Below, one piece after another: positions 56,361 to 64,000 of a DNA stretch of 64,000 bases. Origin of the DNA: Daedaleopsis sinensis. Lineage: Eukaryota; Basidiomycota; Agaricomycetes; Polyporales; Polyporaceae. The translations under genes were made by a program, and so were the position numbers. The notes beneath the pieces are model-generated. The model saw only the letters and a list, made by a program, of their open reading frames with translations, searched no databases and was not told the origin of the DNA. Position 1 is the stretch's first letter, and every line of letters starts with the position of its first letter. The stretch lies in contig CM066305.1 of assembly GCA_033807695.1 (NCBI GenBank), positions 2,604,001 through 2,668,000 on the forward strand. The letters are read 5' to 3'.

Positions 56361-56369
56361 CTTTATATG
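56361..56369 (-). promoter_or_regulatory. TATA-like element before NC2-beta
   Basis: On the minus strand, CATATAAAG lies about 130 bases before the NC2-beta start. It lies in a 250-base interval shared with the divergent SmF gene. Weak support from sequence and place only. Confidence 0.25.
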
Positions 56370-56482
56370 CGCGCGTCGATCTGAGTCTGTCAACGGAGTC
56401 CGGAGAGCGTCCATCCGCGATCATTTTGCGACTCCGCACGTGTTCCTCGCCTCGACGTCTTGCTTGAACTTCGACAGCCACC

Positions 56483-56962
56483 ATGTCTGCCGTACGCGTC
56501 CCTCCTATTTGCGCGACTCCTCCAGGATGAAGCTCTGAATGGCACTGTGTTCTAGGTCAACCCCGTCAACCCCAAGCCTTTCATGCAGGAGCTCACAGGG
56601 AAGCCTGTGTACGTACGCCTCAAGTGGGGGCTCGAGTACAAGGGGTTCCTTGTCAGTACGGACGGCTACATGAACCTCCAGGCACGTTCCTTGTTGCCTC
56701 GTTCACCCTTACCGACAAGGCTAATGTTGTTCGAAATGCTAGCTCGCAAACACCGAGGAGTTCCAAGATGGGAAGTCGAACGGTGCCTTGGGCGAGGTGT
56801 TCATCCGGTGAGTGCTGCACGTCTTCGTCAACGACCATGGCCTGACAAAGGGCCTTACTGCCAGGTGTAATAATGTGCTCTATATAATAAGTGTCTACTT
56901 TACTCGATCCACTGTAATCGTCGCTGACTTGCATCCGTATATACAGAGAGGCAACAGACTGA
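56483..56962 (+). CDS. small nuclear ribonucleoprotein F (SmF)
   Basis: A core Sm protein of the spliceosomal snRNPs. The first exon is only MSA. The second gives [42 protein letters not shown], which is the SmF Sm1 motif. A GC-AG intron (56682-56742) leads to [22 protein letters not shown], and a third intron to CNNVLYI, the Sm2 motif. The C-terminus is uncertain. After CNNVLYI an intron starting GTGTCT seems to end near 56948, giving a short tail and the TGA at 56960-56962. This matches the family's usual length of about 80-90 residues. Reading on without an intron would add more than 50 unrelated residues. Confidence 0.9.
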
Positions 56963-57228
56963 TAGAAGCAGTTCTTCCCGTCATCACACAAACATCTCTG
57001 CATCTTGTAGATTGCTGTCGCTGCTACCAAATACGCACTTCCTGTATAATATCCTGTCTTGGACGGCCCATCTGTGGCGCAAAATGTACTCCCTCCGTCC
57101 TTGACCAAAGATGAATGTGTGTTGCATCATTCTTGTTGTCCCAACAGGAACACAGGAGGACTGAGCATGACGATAGGGACAATCGCGTGGTGTTGCGAGA
57201 CGAAGGGGATCATAGTGAGGTCGGACGA

Positions 57229-57676
57229 TCACTCCTCGTCCTTGAGTCCGAGGGGCATGTTAAGGCCAACGCGATGCGCGGTTCTCTTGAGATGGTCCTC
57301 TCTTGACAAGCCAAGCAAGGGATTGTACCTCTCCAGAAGAATCTGACCACGCCATCGATATGCATTTGGTGGGTATGTGGTGCGTTTGACACAGTCTAAC
57401 ACGCACCTTGTGCATCCGCTGCGAACTCATAAACGTTGCCGCATTCCGCATGTCACGGTAGAATCGTCCCTCGTCCTGAGCATTCGCGGACTCCTCAAAT
57501 ATCGCGCGAACATGCTGATATACGGTCTTTGGCCTCACCGCGCGGGGATGGATGGACTACAGCAAGAAATCGAGCAGGTAAGCGGGAAGAATAACGGGCA
57601 CAAGTCATCGATGAAAGCTCACCGCCCTGTTGACCTCCCGCACGATAGCACGGTAAGCCGTCGCATGTCGTGACAT
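57229..57676 (-). CDS. FMC1-family mitochondrial protein
   Basis: A small protein like yeast Fmc1, needed for assembly of the mitochondrial F1 ATPase, and human FMC1 (C7orf55). Three exons: MSRHATAYRAIVREVNRA, then SIHPRAVRPKTVYQHVRAIFEESANAQDEGRFYRDMRNAATFMSSQRMHK, then ILLERYNPLLGLSREDHLKRTAHRVGLNMPLGLKDEE. The YR.IVRE start, the DMRNAATFM.SQR and the TAHRVGL.MP end are family landmarks. It is about 105 residues. The stop (57229-57231) is about 270 bases past the SmF stop, in a convergent pair. The start codon overlaps the divergent frame at 57675. Confidence 0.85.
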
Positions 57677-57959
57677 GATGCTGAGGAGGAGTGAGAGAGT
57701 CGAGATTGAGCAAGTTCAAACCGTTGCCGCTGCCAGGGATGTGGACGTACGCTGGATGTCGAGGGTCAAGACGGCCAATCACGGCCCGTTGGTCACACGT
57801 TACACGTCTCCCTACGGAGTCACAAACACTGTCACGGTGATTCACCGGGCACCTGGATTCCGACTTACCATGACTGCCAGTGGTACTCGGACACAGCGGG
57901 CCTTTGCAACAGCGATTCAACGTATGTTGTTTGAAGCTGAAAACCCTCCAGAGGCATAG
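57675..57959 (+). CDS. small protein of unknown function, start overlapping FMC1
   Basis: A frame of 94 codons with codon use like real neighbours. I do not recognise it. After an N-terminal part with Arg and Glu (RRSERVEIEQVQTVAAARDVDVRWMSRVK), the rest is compact: GPLVTRYTSPYGVTNTVTVIHRAPGFRLTMTASGTRTQRAF, ending EAENPPEA. The ATG at 57675 overlaps the FMC1 start on the other strand by two bases, which would be unusual. The true start may be MSRV near 57756. Alternatively it could be a chance frame. I give it moderate weight because of codon bias and lack of low complexity. Confidence 0.4.
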   Translation: MMLRRSERVEIEQVQTVAAARDVDVRWMSRVKTANHGPLVTRYTSPYGVTNTVTVIHRAPGFRLTMTASGTRTQRAFATAIQRMLFEAENPPEA

Positions 57960-58495
57960 TTGGTGCTCTTTAACGACGCTCACGCATTTTGCCTACTCAA
58001 CGGAGTGGTTTGAATGATGCTCTACCTGAGTGGACCCATCCCAGAAGTTCGCAGCTTAGCAGGTGAGTTATATCTACACCAGTGTAGCTGGACTCTCTTT
58101 CTGAAATATTGCTCTGTGGCGAATGACAGGACAAAAGGGCTCAGACCACATTGACAGCCTTCGCCTACGACTATCACGTGCAGCTCGCGCTTTGGTTTTG
58201 TCCGCCGTGTATGGATTGTCAACAACGACTAGCCGCGATTGTTTGTCCTCGTCATGTGAGTCTGTTGAATGCTGGCCGTGGGCTGTTTCGCTTGGATTAC
58301 CAAGGATAATCAAAGCGATCTAGATATCTAGCGCCAAAGCAGGTAGGACAGGATTTAAAGGACGACTTCACTGGCAACACCCCTTCACCAACACTTCCCT
58401 CAAGACTCGTCAGCAAGAACCACAAGGGGCTCAAAAGCCGCCCGACCCCCATTCAAATATCTTCTACCGTTTCCAACTCTTGTAGATTATCAACA
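57960..58495. other. intergenic region, no gene seen
   Basis: About 0.54 kb with short frames on both strands without motif. A/T content is higher than in the genes. The end (CCTTCACCAACACTTCCCTC) looks like a pyrimidine-rich leader of the RRM gene. Confidence 0.45.
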
Positions 58496-59598
58496 ATGGC
58501 TCGCTTCCGTTGCCCATCCGCCTCTACGATCTCGTCCTCGGGGTCGATGAATAACGTCAACAATGCCGAGCGAGCTAAGCCGGTACGTGGCTTACTACGT
58601 GCAGAATAATATGTATTGAACAGCCCAAGATTCCTTCCGTGGCGAGACTGGCCAGCATCGCCGAGGAATCGGAGTCTAACCATCGGTCTCCCTCCCTCGT
58701 CCGGACCAGGTCCTCTCTAGGCAAGCTCGACAGGACCCGCTCCCTGGGCCACATCAAGAACGAAGAGAAGGACAAGGTCCGCATGGCGCAGAGGAAGGCG
58801 GAAGTTAAGGAGCATCATCGCGAGGTGTCCTTCGTCTTCGTTGGCAACGTAGGTCCTCGTGGTTAGGACTCTTAGCTGAGCTGACAGCCGCTTCAGGTGA
58901 GCTCCTCGGCCACTGAGGATCAGCTCAAGGAGGTCTTCAAGACAGTTGGGCCTATCCGTCGTCTCGTCATTCGCGCCTGTCATGGTCTGGCTGTTCCGAC
59001 TGCCAAACTGCCGCGGTCCTTTTGGGGCCTCGGCCCGCGATTGGAAGGCATTCACTACGCGATTGTCCATTTCTTTAAACCCGCAGCAGCCAAGAAAGCG
59101 ATTGGGCTTAACAAGCGCGTGTTCATGGGCAAACCGCTTGTGGTGCGTTTTTCTACACGCATCGCGTGCCGAGTCAGTCTCTCACACTGATTGGCATCGA
59201 CGACCAGGTTACATTCGACTTCACATTATTGCCCGAGGTAGAAGCTATTGTCACCAGACATCTTGACAAGTACAGGAAGTACACGCCTTGGGAAGATTTG
59301 GAGTACGCCGTGAGGGAGGCACTGGGTGTATACAAGTAAGTGTGATCTCCAGCATGCCTCGAGGCTCGGTGCTGACCAGAGACGTGTTTGTTACAATAGA
59401 CGTCTTACGTACCAGAAGACAGAAATCATTTCTGACCCCCAACCCGCAAAGCCTCGCACGTCTCGCACCAGCACCGGGGTACTTCACCGAGCCACTAGAC
59501 TCGTCCGACGTGCCGGTCTCTATGGTTCTGGACCTTCTGGCAGCAGTGCTGTTCAGCAGCACTACCTACTCCCTTCGCGCGCGGAACCCAACCTGTAG
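58496..59598 (+). CDS. RRM-domain RNA-binding protein of unknown function
   Basis: The first two exons encode a Ser/Asn-rich start (MARFRCPSASTISSSGSMNNVNNAERAKP) and a basic region with NEEKDKVRMAQRKAEVKEHHREV. VSFVFVGN is an RNP2 motif beginning an RRM: VSSSATEDQLKEVFKTVGPIRRLVIRACHG, then a 15-20 residue insertion (VPTAKLPRSFWGLGPRLEG), then IHYAIVHFFKPAAAKKAIGLNKRVFMGKPLVV with a degenerate RNP1 (HYAIVHF). A C-terminal segment (LPEVEAIVTRHLDKYRKYTPWEDLEYAVREALGVYKRLTYQKTE) follows, with a basic Ser-rich tail. The layout resembles fungal RRM proteins linked to ribosome biogenesis such as Nop6, but I would not assign that name. Five exons are inferred. Confidence 0.78.
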
Positions 59599-60616
59599 GG
59601 TTTGATATCGTTGAGTTCCTCAGCCATCTCTCCTTCCCGCTGCAGAATCCTCCTTGTCTCTCCTCGTCACTCTGTCTCTCTCGTTCCTCTCGTTCCTCCC
59701 TGTCTCTCTCTCGTCCCTCTTTGTCTTGTCTGTCCGACCCTCCGTCTCTGTATCGCTTTCACGACATCCACGCTCACTATTACGACCATACGACATGTTG
59801 CAAGCAGCCGAGCTGCTCACGTACTGTCTCCATACACTCATTTGTCTCGTTACTTACTTTGTGTATCGACCATTGCTCACCAACCGGTAGTGGCAACCGC
59901 TCACTTGCCGATCACTGGATGACATATGTATCCCTGTATCTGCGCCATCAATGATCAGCCCCTTTTGGGAAGGTGCGCACGATCAAAGCGTCGCGCCCAC
60001 GATGGGCGCCACCCCGCCTCGGTTCATGGTTCTGACGATGTCCTGAGGCCGTGACTCGATGCTGATCGTGATGCATGTTACTACAAATACACCTCGATGT
60101 TGCGTGTCAACGAACTTCGATAGGTGTTCTTCAATATCTTCATGGACATAGGGAGACGGTGCCATGCATCTTTTGAGGCTGTTCACTTCTCTCAGAGCCG
60201 TCACCTCCCGATGACCCAACGATGACTTGTTTACTGGAAGCAAGTTGCCTGGCCGCTAAAACGTGCCTGAGATTGTAGGACAGGGCATATGTTTTCTAGA
60301 AGCAACAATCAGGTCGTTTGATGTTGCGTAAGCACCAATCAAACCCAGCCGACGCGCTGCAGACAACCGTAGGCTAAGCACGGACATCGCAACTCTCCTC
60401 GCTCCTTTTCGCCAGCTCATCCCAGAGCTGTCCGCACCGTCCTCCTCTCTCCGTCCCTCTCGTTCACTCTCGTATGGCATCCCTTTGTTAGTTGGTCTCC
60501 CAGGCGTCACAGGTGCGGCTCACATCCATCGCTGCAGTCTGGTCTACTTTGGCTCATCCCCCCCAGCAGTCTCGTCGTGCTATCTCAACCTGTCTCTGTA
60601 ATACTGTACCCGTCTC
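59599..60616. other. intergenic region, no gene seen
   Basis: This 1 kb includes a strongly CT-rich tract (59650-59760, TCTCTCTCGTTCCTC repeats) and sequence with stops in all frames. It presumably ends in the promoter and leader of the eIF4A-like gene. No RNA gene is seen. Confidence 0.45.
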
Positions 60617-63600
60617 ATGGATCCCCCCTCGCGGAGCCCGGCCTTGAATCCTTCCTCAACTCCATTCTTTCCTGGTTCCATGCGGCTCAACGACGATGAT
60701 GGGAATGGAAACATGCACACCCTCGCCGGCATAAGACCGTCCATCTCCCGCGACCAGCAGTTTAGTACGTCGTCCTCCCTTTCGATATCTCCTTCGGAAT
60801 ACCGCTCCGTGCGGTCCTCCCCGAGCCCGCCTCAGGAAGACAGAGATCGTAGGAACGACAATGGTCTACAGGTACCCTCCCCTGCCGACCTCGCGCGTCA
60901 TTCGCCCAGCCTACGTCAGACAGACTCGGAAAGGGCCCTCTCTATATTCCAAAACAGCGGACGCGACATGAACATCGCCCCAAACGAGCTCACGATGGGA
61001 GACGAGACGCCGGGTCCCACCTCGGGGCCGATCCCCATGAATGGACATCTAGGTGGGGGCACATCGTTCTACAACAACGCGTCCTTGAGGAGCAGGGGCA
61101 CGCCTCCGGTCATGCATGAATCCAACAATGCTAGGTCAGCCTACATGCACGCCCCCTTTGTATCCTCGTCCCCCGCGTCTTCTCTCGACTCCGGCAGCCA
61201 TTTCGCGCCAAGCCTCGAGTTCTCCGCATCAACGAGTTTCGAGGCACAGCTGAAGAATTCGCCTCTCATGAATGATGTGCTTGATCGGCTCGCTCGTTTG
61301 GAACTTACAAATCGGGAGATCCAACGCGATCTCGGCGACGTGCATAGGAAGGTCGACATCCTCGTCGAACGCGCGATGAACAGCCAGAACCAGAACCAGA
61401 ACCAGGGCTCGGGGATGGGGATGGGGATGGGGATGCATGCCCCTATCGAGTTCAAAGACCCGTTCGCTCCTTCTCAGCCAAGCCAGGGCTTCATTGCTCC
61501 AGGCCCGCTCAATGGACCGCGGGGATCCATCGCCAATATCGCACCCAACCAGAACCCGCCGGCAGACGACATAACGACAATTTCCAGCCGGCTCAACACG
61601 TTGACGACATCCGTCGGGCAGCTTCTAGCGCTACAAACGCAGCAGATCCAAGCGAACAGTGGTGCTTTGCAGAACAACCAACTCATGGGAGGCGGATTAC
61701 CGCCAACAGACTTGGCTCCTGGCCTTCCACCGATGATGAACTCGACGGCTGGGCTCGGACACGGCCTCCCAGGCCGTCCCGACATGCGCCAGAATCCTCG
61801 GATGCCCCAACCCCCTATGCGGACATGGTCCGCGGGCACCCTGGACTTGCCATTGCGTAACACGGAATCTCCTGCGGGCTCTATAGGAAGACAAGATTCT
61901 ATTTTCCGAGACAAGCGCCGTTCGGTTAGCGGACTTCTGCGCCGCGACTCCGCTGGGGTAAGCTCAAGTGTGATTCATATGTTCGCGAGGGTCGTCCAAA
62001 CTAATCCTTTTCTTTCCAAGGGCGAAAGCCTGTCTGGGATGCAATCGCGCGATGGTGGTCCTATGATCACCAAGTGGGAACAGTTGAATCTTGCCCCGGA
62101 ACTGTTGCGTTCCCTAAGCACATTCGGGTGAGTGTTGCGTGTTGGGTGTGGTGCGCCGCGTGTTGATCGCCGTCCAGTGTCGGGCCCCCCAACAAGATCC
62201 AGCAACGCGCCCTGCCCTTCCTGTTACGCGGAGCAGATATCATCGCACAGGCCCCACCTACTCAGGAACGTATCGCGGCATACGTGATCCCTGCAATCCA
62301 TATTGCGGTGACACATGGGGCCGGGCGCGCACAACTGCGCGGCCCTCTTGTTGTGATGATATCCACGACTGTCGATCAAGCTACTCAGGCGCAGAGGATG
62401 ATACGTGATCTAGGTGGACCTATTGGCGTAAAGTCGGCTCTTGGTGTCGGTTCGACTTCCGGCAGCGGAGATCAAAGTCAAGAGCTGCGTCTCTTACAGC
62501 AGAATGTCCCCCACATCATCTGCGGAACGCCGCAGAAGCTCCATGCTATCTTCACGGCACCTGGTGGTCTGTCTGGCTCTGAGGTCCGGTTCCTAGTCCT
62601 TGACGAGGTTGACCAGCTGATTGCCCGGAATCTCCACGACTTTGTCTTCAACATTATCAAGCTACTGCCCCCTCCGCGCTCGCGTTCTATAGGCGGATCC
62701 AACACTCCTCTAGGCACTCCAGGTTCGACCCCTCAGGTTCCGTTCCAGAACTTCGAGGCGAGTAGCAGCACGTCTTCTCTCCTGGCGCCGTCCCAGAGCT
62801 TCCAACGCAGGCTATCTGGCATGGGCACGTCGCCGCCGATGGAGAGCGTGAACGGTCAGTCCGGACAGATTGAGCGCCAAACTGCGCTATTCTCCAACAC
62901 CGTGCCTCAGGACGTCCTGAACCTCGCCTCCGCTATCCAGCTCCGCGAACCTGTCCGTGTCCTTGTCCGTCGCGACGGCAATGTCACCCATGCCGACACC
63001 AGTCAAGGCGCGCGTGGCTTGCGGCAGTTTTATCTGTATCTCGCTTTCACTGCTAGTGGCCGCTCGGATGCACCGCTCCCCCAGGGCGGGCTGGGTACAA
63101 TTGGGTCTGGCAGAGGTGCAATCAGTGCAGAAACGGCCCAGGCGCGGGAATGGAAGCTTGACGCGCTTGCAGACCTGTTCGAAGACCTTGAGATCCCGCA
63201 GGCTATTATCCATGTTGGTGGGATGGCTGCTCTGGATGCTGTCGTATACAAGCTTTCTAGTCGAGGCCTTGACGCAGTCCCCTTGGTAGGTGTTTCCACA
63301 TTTGTTCACTTCATTGACACAATAGCTGAACGAATGTACCAATCAGCACGGCGATATGAATGCCGGCGCAAAGCTGGCGGCCTTGAACAAGTTCAGGGCC
63401 ACACCTGGTATCATGCGTCCAACGGCTACGAAGGTCCTTGTGGTGTACGATGTTCAAGTCAAAACTCCGGAGGTCTCCCAGATCCCTCTGGTCATTAATT
63501 ACGGTGTGTTTTGGTGTACCTCGTGCACTGGATCTCGCATCACTCATCGTCGCCAACTTGTAGATTTGCCTAAGGCTGTTGAAGAGTACGCACATCGGTA

Positions 63601-63924
63601 CGTCGCGTTACCGTTCGCCGACCTATGAGTGGGATCTTGACAGTGGTTTGTAGTGTGGCCCCTGCCATCGCTCCCAGCTATTCTCGTGCCGGTGTCGTGG
63701 TCAACTTCGTCACTGCGACTGGCGGCGATGTGGAGATGCTGCGATCCATAGAATGCTTCTACAAGTGAGTCGCCGATCTTTTATAATGTTGACACAAGTG
63801 TTCACAGTTCGCGATGCCACAGGATTAAATGCGTGAGTATATCTGCTGCTCATAGCCCTGATACGTCGCTGACGGCTGGTGTACACAGCCCGAAGTTCCC
63901 ATGAGCCTGCGCGATATTGTTTGA
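60617..63924 (+). CDS. eIF4A-like DEAD-box pseudo-helicase with long disordered N-terminus
   Basis: A complete gene of about 900 codons. Residues 1 to about 460 are Ser/Pro/Asn/Gln/Met-rich, with one helix (LMNDVLDRLARLELTNREIQRDLGDVHRKVDILVERAM). A probable intron lies at about 61957-62019. From 62050 an eIF4A-like core begins: KWEQLNLAPELLRSLSTFG and PPNKIQQRALPFLLRGADIIAQA match the Q motif. Motif I, normally AQTGSGKT, is AQAPPTQE. Motif Ia (PTREL) is replaced. Motif II is DEVD. Motif III SAT is SNT. HGDMNAGAKLAALNKFR and PLVINYDLPKAVEEYAHR match eIF4A. Motif V and the arginines of motif VI are gone. The C-terminus (RSIECFYKIKCPEVPMSLRDIV) follows eIF4A. It is probably a non-catalytic RNA or eIF4G-like partner binder (inference). 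Confidence 0.85.
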
Positions 63925-64000
63925 TTTACGTCCCCCAATGTGTGTATCCCTATCACGCTTTCTCGGTCCAAGCTATCCGTCAGTTCCCGCTGCGTATATC

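Noticed and set aside
1..64000. Biosynthetic gene cluster or mobile element island
   Set aside because: A protease, a regulator, a phosphopantetheinyl transferase and a dehydrogenase are present, but they are spread over 20 kb among housekeeping genes, and no synthase, transposase or reverse transcriptase is seen.

Overview
The window is nuclear DNA of a filamentous basidiomycete, most likely an Agaricomycete. The evidence is dense genes on both strands, short introns (about 50-65 bases, GT-AG with occasional GC-AG), GC-rich exons, and families typical of mushroom-forming fungi: a DUF6533 membrane protein, MYND-finger paralogues, an IVY1-like BAR protein and a Zn2Cys6 regulator. I see no transposon, virus, rRNA, tRNA or CRISPR array. 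Coordinates are genomic spans from start codon to stop codon, with introns inside. Splice sites were read by eye from frame continuity and family motifs.

Layout. 0.2-6 kb: YIPF1/2-like Golgi protein, mitochondrial rhomboid protease (minus), TRAPP subunit Trs20/sedlin, and a Q-rich protein of unknown role. 7-12 kb: actin-related protein Arp4 (minus) and ribosome-biogenesis factor ERB1. 13.6-20.2 kb: a multi-pass membrane protein, a small unknown gene and a DUF6533 membrane protein (minus). 21-24 kb: DUF2423 nucleolar protein (minus), a SIRT5-class sirtuin and a mitochondrial-looking unknown protein (minus). 24.5-28 kb: two tandem MYND-finger paralogues. 28-31.4 kb: a gene-poor, simple-repeat-rich stretch. 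31.4-40 kb: F-box-like protein (minus), mitochondrial bL19, and a large Zn2Cys6 transcription factor. 41-50 kb: acyl-CoA dehydrogenase, PABPN1-like RNA-binding protein, secreted aspartic protease, mitochondrial aspartyl-tRNA synthetase. 50-57.7 kb: IVY1-like BAR protein (minus), phosphopantetheinyl transferase (minus) divergent from a MAK32-like PfkB protein, NC2-beta (minus), SmF, and FMC1 (minus). 57.7-64 kb: a small unknown gene, an RRM protein, and an eIF4A-like protein whose helicase motifs are lost.

Most genes are single-copy housekeeping genes. Loose themes are mitochondrial function (rhomboid, sirtuin, bL19m, AspRS, FMC1, possibly the acyl-CoA dehydrogenase), early secretory traffic (YIPF, Trs20, IVY1-like) and RNA or ribosome metabolism (ERB1, DUF2423, PABPN1, SmF, the eIF4A-like protein). 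Nothing suggests a biosynthetic cluster or horizontally acquired island. The most unusual item is the complete gene at 60.6-63.9 kb: a long low-complexity N-terminus joined to an eIF4A fold in which nearly every catalytic motif is replaced while the fold and the eIF4A-type C-terminus remain, so it looks like a helicase turned scaffold. A MAK32-like sugar-kinase homologue with the catalytic Asp changed to Asn is a second candidate pseudoenzyme.
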